A stretch of DNA of 64,000 nucleotides from assembly GCF_000478825.2 (NCBI RefSeq), contig NZ_CP007542.1, forward strand, positions 1,550,001-1,614,000. Reading direction: 5' to 3'. The notes below the pieces were generated by a model. The model was given only the letters and a program-made list of their open reading frames with translations, was not told the DNA's origin and made no database searches. A program made the position numbers and the translations under genes. Source of the stretch: Synechocystis sp. PCC 6714. GTDB lineage: Bacteria > Cyanobacteriota > Cyanobacteriia > Cyanobacteriales > Microcystaceae. This document shows, in pieces, positions 24,789-33,951 of this stretch; position 1 is the first letter of the stretch, and each line of letters opens with the position of its first letter.

Positions 24789-25865
24789 CTAATCATCCAT
24801 TTGCCAGGGTTCCCGGAGGTTGTTGGCATCGAAAATTTTCTTCGGTCGCAGTACCAACACCACCTGGGCTAAGATCTCCCTTTCCGGCTCCGTTTCGCAC
24901 CATTGAATGCCCACACTTTCCCCTTGGCTGAGCAGAAAATAACTGCCATCATTCCAAGTTTTTTTGCTGCGATCCACCACCACTAAAACCTGTTCATCCT
25001 TACGGGCTAGGGATTCCGACACTTCCCCCGCTTGGCAGAAAATAGCCACCGGATCTTCGGCGGTCAAAATTGCTTGCCACTGAGGCACCGGCACCACCGC
25101 TCCATTTCCTTGGTAATGCACCATCCCAAAGGGTTCTTGTTGCTCCAAAGGCTGAACTATTTGCACTTCTTCGGGCTGGAGGGGAAAAGTTCCCGCCACT
25201 GGAATGAGTCGGGCCGCTTCCTGGTCTTCCTCAAGGCGAAACACCGGCACCAGGGGAGCTTTACGGCTGGGCTGGGCAGTTAAATCGCTGAGTAATTTTT
25301 CGATCGCCTGCCGGGCGCTGGGGGAATGGGCAAATTTCAATCCTTTAACAATTAAACGGGTTCTTTCTGGTAAGTTCTTTTTTTGCCGGGCCAATTTCCA
25401 ACACTGATAGGCCAATGCGTCCCCGGGATGGTCAGTAAAACCTTCCGGCAGTTGAGACAGGTAACCAAATTCCTGAAATGCTTTGGCCAATTCCTTTGCT
25501 TCATCGGCGGCCAAGTTTTTCTGTTGGGCCTCCACTGCGGCGATCGCCCGTTGTTGGTGGTTAAGGATGCGTAGCTCGTAGAGCACATCGCTTTTGGGGC
25601 CACGGAAATAGGCCAATATCGCTTCATCGGTACCTTGTTTGACCAGACTTTCATAGACCTGGCTGGCCACAATGACCAAATTTTGTTGCACTTTTTGGAA
25701 GCCGGACTGCTCAAAAATTTCCTCGGCACCGTAACCGGACTTCTGCAATTGCTGACATTTTTTCCCCCAATCCACCCAGGTCCCCTCTTTATGCAACAGG
25801 GAACGGATCAGTTCAGCGGCTTCGGTGGCGCTCAAAGTCGGATTGGATTCAGGGGAATGGGTCAT
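24789..25865 (-). CDS. raf1: RuBisCO accumulation factor 1
   Basis: 358 residues. The N-terminal helical domain contains LLHKEGTWVDWGKKCQQLQ, GYGAEEIFEQSGF and QNLVIVASQVYESL, which I recognise as Raf1 signatures; a flexible linker and a C-terminal beta domain follow. Raf1 is an assembly chaperone that dimerises through its C-terminal domain and brackets RbcL dimers before RbcS binding. No rbc genes are in the window, which is normal. Divergent from the ParA-type gene, with a 340-base AT-rich gap between them. Confidence 0.92.
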   Translation of the reverse strand: MTHSPESNPTLSATEAAELIRSLLHKEGTWVDWGKKCQQLQKSGYGAEEIFEQSGFQKVQQNLVIVASQVYESLVKQGTDEAILAYFRGPKSDVLYELRILNHQQRAIAAVEAQQKNLAADEAKELAKAFQEFGYLSQLPEGFTDHPGDALAYQCWKLARQKKNLPERTRLIVKGLKFAHSPSARQAIEKLLSDLTAQPSRKAPLVPVFRLEEDQEAARLIPVAGTFPLQPEEVQIVQPLEQQEPFGMVHYQGNGAVVPVPQWQAILTAEDPVAIFCQAGEVSESLARKDEQVLVVVDRSKKTWNDGSYFLLSQGESVGIQWCETEPEREILAQVVLVLRPKKIFDANNLREPWQMDD

Positions 25866-26205
25866 TTTTAGCTAAAAATCTGGGCAGTTAAATTAGTCTA
25901 CTTTCATTATCCGGCGTACCAGGAACGTTAAACCTATACATAAAACTTAACATTGTGCTGGATGGAAACCCTGACCATAGCCGGGGAGAGAATCTCTCCA
26001 GACCTAAAAAATAAATTTATAATTTACAAATTTTTATAGTCTTTTTGAGTTACTATAATTTCTAAACTTATGAATACTCGTTTGAATTAGTTCGGGGCAT
26101 GGATGTGCATGATTTTTCCCCTCAGCTTTCCTTGTAAATTACAAAAAACTATTTTTGATGCTAACAAGATCCCCAATCAACTAACCTTCACACTCAATTA
26201 GTACA
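25866..26205. other. Gene-free AT-rich divergent region between raf1 and the ParA-type gene
   Basis: 340 bases containing promoters for both neighbours. I see no ORF or RNA gene. TATAAT occurs at 26054-26059, ~145 bases before the ParA-type start, without a clear -35 element. Composition changes from core-like to AT-rich inside this gap, marking the edge of the accessory block. Confidence 0.5.
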
Positions 26206-27594
26206 ATGTCCGATTCATCTCTTAAACAAGCTTTATCCAATCTTCCACCAATGGCCTACGAAGCTGACATAGTAGGGCGTCTGATTATTCCAGAAATGAT
26301 GGCCAAGTGGAACTTTTCCTATTCAGATGGCGAAGTTGTACAACAATATAAAGTTGGTAATGGCTTACAATTTGTTGATGTTGCAGGCAGAAAAAATTAC
26401 GGCGAAGATATTTTTTCTCACACATTGAACGAAGCGGAAATAATTGTTGAAATTAAACGTAACACAGTAGATTTAAGTTCAAACAGTAAAAGTTACCTAG
26501 CGGCTGTGGCCCAACTCAAGAGATATTTGGACCCCAGTGCAACCAACTGTAAAAAAGTAAAGTGGGGAATAATAACGAATGGTAGGCATATTCAACTTTT
26601 TCGTCGTCACGGTAGAACAGTTTATCCCTTCACAACTAACATCGAATTAACGCCGGACAATATTGATCAAACAGTTAACCTAATCGGTCAATATATGAAA
26701 ACTAACCGTCGAGCTTTAACGGTTGCTTTATACAATAATAAAGGGGGAGTAGGGAAAACAACGACGGCTATTAATTTAGCAGGAACTCTTTGCATTCCTG
26801 AGCCTGAAGGTTATGCAAAAAGAGTTTTATTGGTTGACTTTGATCCAAATCAAAAAGATTTGACTGATTTGCTCAAAATAGAACCAAGTAAAATAAGACT
26901 ATCTGAATATTTTGAAGATTTCAAGAATGACAAGATCAATAAACAAAACATTATTTCCAAATATAAAATTAAACTGAAAAACTCAAAGTTTTATAACTGT
27001 TTTGATGTTCTCCCTGCTGACGATAGTTTTTTAGGTAAAGCTTCCCATGAATTACTCAAGCAGAAAAAAGGCATCTTGAGAAGCATAATTTCTCAGTTTG
27101 TCGACGATTACGATTACATTATCATTGATGCTCCGCCAGGAGATAATTACTTTACTAGGGAAGCTATTGTCGCCGCTGATGTGATTTTAATGCCATCAAA
27201 ACATAACAGCATTAGCTCTTTTAAAAATGCCGCAATGGCCATAAGACAAATTTTGCCCCAATTGGGCAGTGAAAGAAGAGCATTTAATCCAGAATTAGCC
27301 GATCCGACACCATTATCTATCTTTTTCAACGGTGAAAATATAACGGAGGCATCTAAAAAGCAAGCTCAACAAGCAATTCAGGAGATAATCGAAATGGTTA
27401 AATTGGAAGACCAAATTGATTTAACCAGTTTTTTCTTCCCTAAATTAACTGATGCCCAGGAAGATAAAACAATTTTTACGATTCCTAACTATGCTTATAT
27501 TTCATCCATAGCATTTTCCTATCGCCCTGCTGTCTTTACCAGCAAAGTTGCTCGCAGTCATTACAAACAATTAATTGAGGAGTACTTTATCTAA
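26206..27594 (+). CDS. Nuclease-fold/ParA-type ATPase fusion protein
   Basis: 462 residues. Residues ~20-140 look like a type I restriction HsdR-N-like PD-(D/E)XK domain: D58 in FVDVAG, E82-x-K84 in IIVEIKRN, then VAQLKRYL (the Q motif) and WGIITNGRHIQLFRRHGR. From ~170 a ParA/MinD P-loop ATPase follows with the deviant Walker A KGGVGKTT (179-186), LLVDFDPNQ and IIIDAPPGDNY. The combination suggests an ATP-dependent switch controlling, or being carried to, DNA. Its stop overlaps the start of the next gene (TAATG). AT-rich and without HIP1 sites, so probably acquired. Defence or segregation role is inference. Confidence 0.8.
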   Translation: MSDSSLKQALSNLPPMAYEADIVGRLIIPEMMAKWNFSYSDGEVVQQYKVGNGLQFVDVAGRKNYGEDIFSHTLNEAEIIVEIKRNTVDLSSNSKSYLAAVAQLKRYLDPSATNCKKVKWGIITNGRHIQLFRRHGRTVYPFTTNIELTPDNIDQTVNLIGQYMKTNRRALTVALYNNKGGVGKTTTAINLAGTLCIPEPEGYAKRVLLVDFDPNQKDLTDLLKIEPSKIRLSEYFEDFKNDKINKQNIISKYKIKLKNSKFYNCFDVLPADDSFLGKASHELLKQKKGILRSIISQFVDDYDYIIIDAPPGDNYFTREAIVAADVILMPSKHNSISSFKNAAMAIRQILPQLGSERRAFNPELADPTPLSIFFNGENITEASKKQAQQAIQEIIEMVKLEDQIDLTSFFFPKLTDAQEDKTIFTIPNYAYISSIAFSYRPAVFTSKVARSHYKQLIEEYFI

Positions 27595-28295
27595 TGAAAC
27601 AGGAAATTGGCGCCTTACTGCATCTTGATATTGACGAAATTGAACCACTTTTTCCAACGAAAGCCCATCAATTTTTAGTTGCAAAAGCGGCAGAATCAAT
27701 TAATCTTTGTGGGGGAAGAAATTGGATTCCTTTAGTTGTTAAGCAAACGGGAGAAAGTAGCTTTGTCGCCGTTGCCAATATTTTTACTTTAGCGGCGGTG
27801 AGGGAAGCAGGGTTAAGAAAGATTTGGTGCATTGTTGCTAACAACAATGAGTTTGTACAGCAATCGTCTCAGCTTTTAACCAAGGAAATTGTCCCCAAAG
27901 TAAACTTAACAACAGCGAGTAGGGATGAAATTAAGCTTGCCCTTGACTATTTAGTTAATCGTCCTATCAATCCTTTATCTGGTGTAAAAGTTGCCCTTGC
28001 ACTAGATAAAATAGCCAATGCTGACCGTCAATATTGGCAAGAAAATCTTAAGGATATCGTTGCCCTTAAATGCGGCATAACTAATGGCAAAAAATTGGAT
28101 ATTTTCAAAGAGGTTTTTTACACTATTCCTGAAATTCGTGTTATCTCTAATGAAGAAACAGAATCGCCAGATGATTTAAGAACATTAACTACAGCCCAAC
28201 TCAAAAAAATCGCAAGGGAGAGAGGATATTCTGGTTACTCGAAGATGAAAAAAGCCGAGTTACTGATTTTATTAGCCGATATCAACGGGTCATAA
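27594..28295 (+). CDS. ParB-like protein with C-terminal SAP/Rho-N-like domain
   Basis: 233 residues. Residues ~35-85 (WIPLVVKQTGESSFVAVANIFTLAAV...) follow the layout of a ParB N-terminal domain, though the CTP-binding GxxRxxA motif is not obvious. The middle is helical. Residues ~192-230 (LTTAQLKKIARERGYSG, KMKKAELLILL) form a SAP or Rho N-terminal-like nucleic-acid-binding helix pair. The start ATG shares one base with the preceding stop, so the two proteins are made together and probably form one complex. Family not recognised with certainty. Confidence 0.65.
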   Translation: MKQEIGALLHLDIDEIEPLFPTKAHQFLVAKAAESINLCGGRNWIPLVVKQTGESSFVAVANIFTLAAVREAGLRKIWCIVANNNEFVQQSSQLLTKEIVPKVNLTTASRDEIKLALDYLVNRPINPLSGVKVALALDKIANADRQYWQENLKDIVALKCGITNGKKLDIFKEVFYTIPEIRVISNEETESPDDLRTLTTAQLKKIARERGYSGYSKMKKAELLILLADINGS

Positions 28296-28337
28296 ATTAT
28301 GAATTCTAATCTAATTCTTCTATCTTTACTCTTTCAG

Positions 28338-28378
28338 ATAAATCGCAGTCTACTGTAGAGATTGAAGTTGCGATTTAT
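28338..28378. repeat. 10-bp perfect inverted repeat between convergent genes
   Basis: ATAAATCGCA (28338-28347) and TGCGATTTAT (28369-28378) are exact reverse complements separated by 21 bases. The right arm lies in the last codons of the minus-strand antitoxin-like gene. A bidirectional terminator or a protein-binding site is possible; there is no T-tract. Confidence 0.6.
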
Positions 28379-28658
28379 TGTTGCGAATTAACTCCACTAA
28401 ACCCGACCAAGTCATAAAGTCTGCTTCATCGTTCAAAATTCCGAGGGAAAATTGTTCATAGAATAGCTCCGATGACATTTGATATTTTCTTTCAAACTCA
28501 TCTAGTTCAATTCTCAAATTCAAAATCACCCGTTGCATTTCTTGAATCTGGTAATTAATGATGCTTTGAGCAAATCTTTCATTGTCAATACCACTGCTGA
28601 GAATGGTCTTAAGCTTTTGCTCCGTATCCGGCTGTAACGAGAGTTTAATGTCCAGCAT
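28350..28658 (-). CDS. Small antitoxin-like protein
   Basis: 102 residues, helical and acidic: MLDIKLSLQPDTEQKLKTIL, then a coiled segment, ending FSLGILNDEADFMTWSGLVELI. The YQMSSELFYEQF...DEADFMTWSGL pattern belongs to a family of short cyanobacterial proteins usually annotated as orphan or antitoxin-like; I recall them often next to toxin genes, but no toxin ORF accompanies this one. It is convergent with the ParB-like gene. Confidence 0.65.
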   Translation of the reverse strand: MLDIKLSLQPDTEQKLKTILSSGIDNERFAQSIINYQIQEMQRVILNLRIELDEFERKYQMSSELFYEQFSLGILNDEADFMTWSGLVELIRNNKSQLQSLQ

Positions 28659-28699
28659 CGTCCTTTAATTTCTAGGAGTTAATTTAGTATTTTAAATTG

Positions 28700-29920
28700 T
28701 TAAATTGCGATATTCTGCCAATATTGCCAGGCGGCGTAGCTGAGGGTGACAACCCCCGTTAAAATTGCCGTTTCATCTGCTTCAAAGCGGGGATGGTGCA
28801 AAGGATGATTCACTTGGCGATCGCCAAAACCGGTGCCTAGGCGAAACATAGCTCCGGGGGCGTGTTCTAGGTACAAAGCAAAATCTTCTGCCCCTAGGGA
28901 TGGTTCGGGGATAATTTGTAAGGCTTCGTCTCCCCAGGCATCCCGCACGGAATTTTCTAACAATTTATTTAGCTGGGCATCGTTCTGTACTGAAGGCACT
29001 CCTCGACGATAATTGACTTCGTACTTAGCACCATAGGTTTGACACACACTGCCTACAATACCTTCAATCCATTGGGGCAGTTGGGCGTGGGTATCGGGGT
29101 GGAGCGACCGCACTGTGCCGGCCATGCGGACTTGGTCGGCAATCACATTGGGGGCTCGGCCACCACTAATTTGCCCCAGGGAAAGCACCATGGGCCGCAG
29201 GGGATTTTGGGTACGACTAATGGCCTGTTGCAAGGCTGTGATTACTTGGGCCGCAATCCAAATGGCGTCGATCGCCTCGTGGGGCCTAGCGCCGTGCCCC
29301 GATTCCCCTTGGATAAAAATTTCCAGATCATCCGCCGCCGCGGTCAACGCACCGTAACGAATGCCTACCTGCTGGGCGGGAATGGAAGGAAAAACATGGA
29401 CCCCCAAAATATGACTAACCCCCTTCATGGCCCCATCTTGAATCATCCAACTAGCCCCCTGGGCAATTTCCTCCGCCGGTTGAAACAAAAAACGGACATC
29501 CCCCGGTAACTTATCGGTCATTTGGGACAGCACCATGGCCGTACCTAAACCCAAAGTGGTGTGAATATCGTGGCCACAGGCGTGCATTACTCCCAGATGG
29601 CGAGAAGCAAAGGGGAGATTGACCATTTCCTGGATGGGTAAAGCGTCCATATCGGTGCGGATAGCCAACAGTCGGGAATCGATCCCTTGGCCTGGTAATT
29701 GTCCCAGCACCCCCGTTTTACCGATCGCCTCTTCGACGTGGAGGCCACAGGAGGACAGCACCCCCGCCACATAGGCTGCCGTTTGATATTCTTGGCCGCT
29801 TAACTCTGGATGGGCATGGAGATGGCGACGGATTTCCACCAGCCGGGGCAGTAGGGTTTGGGCTAAGTTTTTTAGCTCCGCCAGGGTAGCATCGGTTTGT
29901 TGGGGGGCAGAGGATAGCAA
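28700..29920 (-). CDS. M20-family amidohydrolase/aminoacylase
   Basis: 406 residues. The metal-binding motifs are intact: MHACGHDIHTTLGLG, FQPAEEIAQGA (catalytic Glu pair), GVHVFPSIP and a C-terminal GAEDFALYL with the last His in HHPRFEAD. The dimerisation insert lies at ~185-295. The family hydrolyses N-acyl amino acids, IAA conjugates or hippurate; the physiological substrate here is unknown. Downstream antitoxin-like gene is on the same strand 41 bases away; cbiET is upstream on the same strand. Confidence 0.88.
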   Translation of the reverse strand: MLSSAPQQTDATLAELKNLAQTLLPRLVEIRRHLHAHPELSGQEYQTAAYVAGVLSSCGLHVEEAIGKTGVLGQLPGQGIDSRLLAIRTDMDALPIQEMVNLPFASRHLGVMHACGHDIHTTLGLGTAMVLSQMTDKLPGDVRFLFQPAEEIAQGASWMIQDGAMKGVSHILGVHVFPSIPAQQVGIRYGALTAAADDLEIFIQGESGHGARPHEAIDAIWIAAQVITALQQAISRTQNPLRPMVLSLGQISGGRAPNVIADQVRMAGTVRSLHPDTHAQLPQWIEGIVGSVCQTYGAKYEVNYRRGVPSVQNDAQLNKLLENSVRDAWGDEALQIIPEPSLGAEDFALYLEHAPGAMFRLGTGFGDRQVNHPLHHPRFEADETAILTGVVTLSYAAWQYWQNIAI

Positions 29921-29988
29921 GGTAGGGAAGGAAAAATGTTAGTGGTGTTTTTTAGTGTAGAGCACAGCCTTGGGGGAAGTTAATCAAG

Positions 29989-31257
29989 CTAGCCGTTACC
30001 CAGGAAGTTCTTGGCCGCAGTAAGTAGGTAAATGGGATTAAGGGGATCAAGCCGGGTCAGTTCAGCGAATTTAACGCTCTGGCTAATTTGCACCTGTTGC
30101 AGTTTCACCTGCCATGATTGTTGTTTAAACCAGCCCAGGGCCAAGCCCAAATGTTCCAAACTGGCGATCGCCATCACCACTAAACCATCCTGTCCTAGAC
30201 GTTCCCCACAGGTCTGCAGAATAGGCATTAATTGCCCACCGTTGCCACCAATGAAAATTCGGTCTGGGGTAGGTAAATCCGCTAAAACCTCCGGGGCTGG
30301 GCCGGCCATTAAAGTTACATTTTCCGCCTGGAATCGTTGGCAATTTTGTTCGATTAATTGTTGGCCCGCGCTGGTTTTTTCAATGGCAAAAACTTTTCCC
30401 TGGGGACAAAGCCGAGCGGACTCGATCGCCACTGACCCCGTACCGGCCCCAATGTCCCAAATAATGTGTTGGGGTTGCAGAGCTAAGGCGGCCAGAATTT
30501 GCACCCGGATCGCCTGTTTGGTAATCATGCCAGGGCGGTCTTTGAAGCTGGCAAAATAATGGTCCGCAATGCCAAAAATGGGTAATTTTTTTAGATCAAT
30601 GGGGGCATTTTCCAGCTTTTGCTTAACTAGCACAACCACATTGAGGGAAGCAAAATCCGTTGCGGTTAGTGTCGCTAAAGATAGTAAATCAAAGGATTGA
30701 ATCCGTTCATTTTCCGCCCCTAAATTTTCACAAACCCAAGCTTGGTAAGTTGCGGTTGACCCCAAGGATAAACATAAATCGGCGATCGCCCCCGGATGAT
30801 TTTGACCATCGGTGAGAACGGCTAATTTTTCTGCCCCTTTTTGCAAAGCTTGCTTAAGCAAATCGTTGGATCGGCCGTGGGCACTGATGATGGTTGCATC
30901 TTGCCAAGGAATTTTTAAGCGGTTAAAGGCTAACTGAATGGAACTAACATGGGGATGGAATTTTAATTGTTCCGGGGCAAATTTTTCTAGTAGCAACCGT
31001 CCCAACCCAAAGTAAAGGGGATCACCGGAAGCTAAAACGACAATGATTTCCCCTGAATCTAAAGTCTGGTGAATTTGCTTGATTTTATTTAAATCCGCTG
31101 AAAAATCCTTAATTACTAAACTTTTTTTGTCATGCTGCGGGAAATAACTTAAATGGCGATCGCCGCCGGCCAATATTTTTGCTTGGTCGATTAATTCCAG
31201 CATTGAAGCAGTTAAACCGTTGGCACCATCCAGGCCAATGCCCACTACATGGATCAT
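29989..31257 (-). CDS. cobL: Precorrin-6Y C5,15-methyltransferase (decarboxylating), CbiE-CbiT fusion
   Basis: 422 residues. The N-terminal half is the CbiE tetrapyrrole methylase (MIHVVGIGLDGANGLT, and the GDPLYFGLGR motif near residue 80). The C-terminal half is CbiT, with the SAM loop WDIGAGTGSVAIESA and FIGGNGGQL. The fused protein (CobL type) methylates precorrin-6B (the cobalt-free equivalent in the aerobic naming) at C5 and C15 and decarboxylates it in corrin synthesis. No other cobalamin gene is adjacent, as is common in Synechocystis-like genomes where the pathway is scattered. Confidence 0.9.
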   Translation of the reverse strand: MIHVVGIGLDGANGLTASMLELIDQAKILAGGDRHLSYFPQHDKKSLVIKDFSADLNKIKQIHQTLDSGEIIVVLASGDPLYFGLGRLLLEKFAPEQLKFHPHVSSIQLAFNRLKIPWQDATIISAHGRSNDLLKQALQKGAEKLAVLTDGQNHPGAIADLCLSLGSTATYQAWVCENLGAENERIQSFDLLSLATLTATDFASLNVVVLVKQKLENAPIDLKKLPIFGIADHYFASFKDRPGMITKQAIRVQILAALALQPQHIIWDIGAGTGSVAIESARLCPQGKVFAIEKTSAGQQLIEQNCQRFQAENVTLMAGPAPEVLADLPTPDRIFIGGNGGQLMPILQTCGERLGQDGLVVMAIASLEHLGLALGWFKQQSWQVKLQQVQISQSVKFAELTRLDPLNPIYLLTAAKNFLGNG

Positions 31258-31328
31258 TTAACCAAAACTCCAGCTAATTTTGGCGACTTTAAATCTCGTT
31301 CCCCCAGATTTGGGGACAGGGGAACTCC

Positions 31329-32372
31329 TCAAACCGTAGCGGTTAATTCTTCCTTACGGGAAGCCCTTAACTGGCCACAGGCCGCATCCGCTTGTACTCC
31401 CCGGGAATAACGCACACTGACCGCAATGCGATGGTCACTCAAAACCTGGGCAAACTGATTTATTTGCGCTTCCGTCGGCCGCTGATAATCCACTTCAGAA
31501 ATGGGATTGTAGGGAATTAAATTGACATGGGTTTGAAAGCCCCGCAACTTTTGGGCCAACTCTTCTGCATGGACTGGTTGGTCATTAACCCCCGCCAACA
31601 GAACATACTCAAACGTCACCCGTCGCCCCGTAGTTTCCACATAGGCTCGACAGTCCGCCAACAATTGTTCCAAAGGATAATGCTTTGCACTGGGGATTAA
31701 CGATTGTCGCAAAGTTTGATTAGGAGCATGGAGACTAACCGCAAACGTCACCTGCAAATGGCGATCGGCTAGTTGGCGAATTTTCCCCGGCAACCCCACT
31801 GTGGAAATGGTCAACGCCCGCTGGCCAATGCCCACTACTTGATTAAGACACTCCACCGCCTTCACCACCTGGGGCAAATTTAACAGCGGTTCCCCCATGC
31901 CCATGAAAACCACATTGCTCACCCGTTCCTGAAATTCCTCCTGCACCGTCAGCACTTGGTCCACAATTTCATAACTCTGTAAATTACGGATGAAACCCCC
32001 CTTCCCCGTGGCACAGAAATTACAATCCATGGCACAGCCCACCTGGGATGAAACACACACAGTCAAACGCTTACTGCTGGGGATACCCACCGTTTCAATG
32101 ATCAAACCGTCGGCTAAGCGGAGCAGATATTTTCTGGTCTGATCCGGGGCGACCGCACAGTGGTCAATGACCGATCGCCCGATGGGATAATGGACATTTT
32201 TTTCCCGCCACACCTTCGGCAAATCCGTCATGGCAGTTAAGGAACGGGCTCCTTTTTGGTACAGCCATTGGTGAATTTGCTTACCCCGATAGGCCGGTTG
32301 GCCAGTGGTTTGCACCCAGTCGGTTAATTCCGGCAGGGAAAGGGAAAGCAGGGGAGCAGGGGAAGGGGCCAT
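31329..32372 (-). CDS. rlmN: 23S rRNA/tRNA adenine-C2 methyltransferase RlmN
   Basis: 347 residues. The radical SAM cluster motif is CAMDCNFC (C113, C117, C120). Other RlmN features are [21 protein letters not shown] and SLHAPNQ, and the second catalytic cysteine C332 in [10 protein letters not shown]. The enzyme forms m2A2503 in 23S rRNA and m2A37 in some tRNAs. The Walker-like loops of unrelated GTPases are absent. The gene stands alone, upstream of the tRNA-Gly gene on the other strand. Confidence 0.93.
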   Translation of the reverse strand: MAPSPAPLLSLSLPELTDWVQTTGQPAYRGKQIHQWLYQKGARSLTAMTDLPKVWREKNVHYPIGRSVIDHCAVAPDQTRKYLLRLADGLIIETVGIPSSKRLTVCVSSQVGCAMDCNFCATGKGGFIRNLQSYEIVDQVLTVQEEFQERVSNVVFMGMGEPLLNLPQVVKAVECLNQVVGIGQRALTISTVGLPGKIRQLADRHLQVTFAVSLHAPNQTLRQSLIPSAKHYPLEQLLADCRAYVETTGRRVTFEYVLLAGVNDQPVHAEELAQKLRGFQTHVNLIPYNPISEVDYQRPTEAQINQFAQVLSDHRIAVSVRYSRGVQADAACGQLRASRKEELTATV

Positions 32373-32497
32373 GGCGATAAGCGAAAAGAAGCATCTACCG
32401 CCAGTCTAAGTCAGATTCCCCATCAACTACAAAAAAATTTGCCACGACTGTTGACAGAAAAATCTTTCTTTGGCATATTGATAAAAGTCTGAAATTT

Positions 32498-32569
32498 GCG
32501 GGTATAGCTCAGTGGTAGAGCGCAACCTTGCCAAGGTTGATGTCGCGCGTTCGAATCGCGTTACCCGCT
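32498..32569 (+). tRNA. tRNA-Gly (anticodon GCC)
   Basis: A full cloverleaf of 72 bases: acceptor GCGGGTA/TACCCGC, D arm GCTC-AGTGGTA-GAGC, anticodon arm CAACC-TTGCCAA-GGTTG with anticodon GCC, and T arm GCGCG-TTCGAAT-CGCGT. Discriminator T; the 3' CCA is not encoded. A dedicated tRNA scan would be expected to confirm it. Confidence 0.97.
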
Positions 32570-32604
32570 TCGTAAATAAAAGTTGCTCAAACTGGCTAAA
32601 AAAA

Positions 32605-33951
32605 CTAGCAGCGGTCAAATTTGAGTTGTCTGAGTAGGAACGGCCAGGCGGTGTTGTTACTACCTCCAGTTGCGCCATTGACCTCAAAGGTTTTGCCCCC
32701 AGCTTCCGCCCATTGCAAACTGTCCACGCACAATTTGGCGATCGCCCACCGACTCACTTGGCCCCGGAGATTATCCCCCTGGGCAAATTGCAAGATTTCT
32801 GGATTTTCTGACTCCGTTAAGGCGCAGGGCCGAACGATGGTGTAGGTTAAGCCACTACCTCGGATGGCATCTTCCCCCCGTAACTTCCAGGTCAAAATGC
32901 CTCCCAATTGTTCATTGAGGCGCACAGCCGGCGGTTCCTCTGCTAAATTGAGCCCCGGGCGACCGGGACGGGTTACCCCTGCGGAACTAACGTGGATAAA
33001 CTGAGGTGTGAGGGGATTGGCATAGGTTTTGATGGATTCAATTTCCAAGCCAAATATGCCCGGAGAAAAGCTGGGATTTAGCCCACCATCGTACTCAAAT
33101 TTGCTGTGCATTAACTGCAAAGCTGACACCTGGGCAGGGTTGAATGGGCCTTTTTCTGGCACTGTTTTGGCCCGAAAGACGGGAATTAATTGTCGGAAGG
33201 GAATACACACTGTTTGGGGACGATTATTAAATGTGTCGAAGGAGTAACAGTAGCTCAGCCCATCCCATTCGTTTTGACTGCGGATAATGAATTTATAGCG
33301 TTTGCCGTCCCCTTGGATGCGGAGTTGGATGCCCTCAGCGGAGGAAAGATCCAAAGCCGGTTCAAAATTTGCCGATCGCACCGAAGCAAAGCCCCCATTA
33401 TTAGCGGTGGAAACTTCCCCGGTGAATAAAGCCCGATCGCCAGTGAGTCGCCATTGGCTAGCACTAACACCCCCCATCACTCCATCATCAACGGAATACC
33501 AAGCTAAACGGGGAGCATCGGTCTGACGAAAATCCATCAGGGTGTTTTCCTTGGGCTGAATATGCTCTTTGACCACCGCCAGTAAGTTTTTGATGCCTTC
33601 ATACTCCACTTGCTCCGGCACGTCTACCACTTCCGGTAAGTAAAACTTCAGCCCTTGATAATACTTTTCCCGTTCGGGGGTGTCCCCTTCCACTGGTTGA
33701 ACTTTGGTGCCACTACAACAGATCACCGCCGTTACCCGGCCCATCAACGCTGGAGTCAGACTTTCTTTGATGGTCAAATCACCGCCAAAAAATTCCAGGC
33801 GATCGGGCAATGGACCGTCAAACCAGGTTTGAAAAATTTTTTGGGCCCTGGGCACATCCCGCACCAACACCCTCACTTCTTGGCCCCCATCAACGAGCAA
33901 TTTAACTACCCGTTTACCCACTCCACCAGTGGCTCCCACAACTAAAATCAC
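32605..33951 (-). CDS. SDR/NmrA-like NAD(P)-binding protein with inserted CIA30 domain
   Basis: 448 residues. It opens with a Rossmann motif VVGATGGVGKRVVKLL (residues 4-19). At ~140-315 a CIA30-like domain is inserted, recognisable by MDFRQTDAPRLAWYSVDDGVMGG and YKFIIRSQNEWDG. The NmrA/SDR fold resumes with VSSAGVTRPGRPG and YTIVRPCALTES. This split architecture is that of plant HCF173, a factor for psbA mRNA translation and photosystem II assembly, so a related role is a reasonable hypothesis. A catalytic YxxxK was not identified. Confidence 0.8.
   Translation of the reverse strand: MILVVGATGGVGKRVVKLLVDGGQEVRVLVRDVPRAQKIFQTWFDGPLPDRLEFFGGDLTIKESLTPALMGRVTAVICCSGTKVQPVEGDTPEREKYYQGLKFYLPEVVDVPEQVEYEGIKNLLAVVKEHIQPKENTLMDFRQTDAPRLAWYSVDDGVMGGVSASQWRLTGDRALFTGEVSTANNGGFASVRSANFEPALDLSSAEGIQLRIQGDGKRYKFIIRSQNEWDGLSYCYSFDTFNNRPQTVCIPFRQLIPVFRAKTVPEKGPFNPAQVSALQLMHSKFEYDGGLNPSFSPGIFGLEIESIKTYANPLTPQFIHVSSAGVTRPGRPGLNLAEEPPAVRLNEQLGGILTWKLRGEDAIRGSGLTYTIVRPCALTESENPEILQFAQGDNLRGQVSRWAIAKLCVDSLQWAEAGGKTFEVNGATGGSNNTAWPFLLRQLKFDRC

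Noticed and set aside
25866-26205. A CRISPR array or repeat cluster in the AT-rich gap
   Set aside because: No regularly spaced repeat of more than a few bases; no array was seen anywhere in the window.
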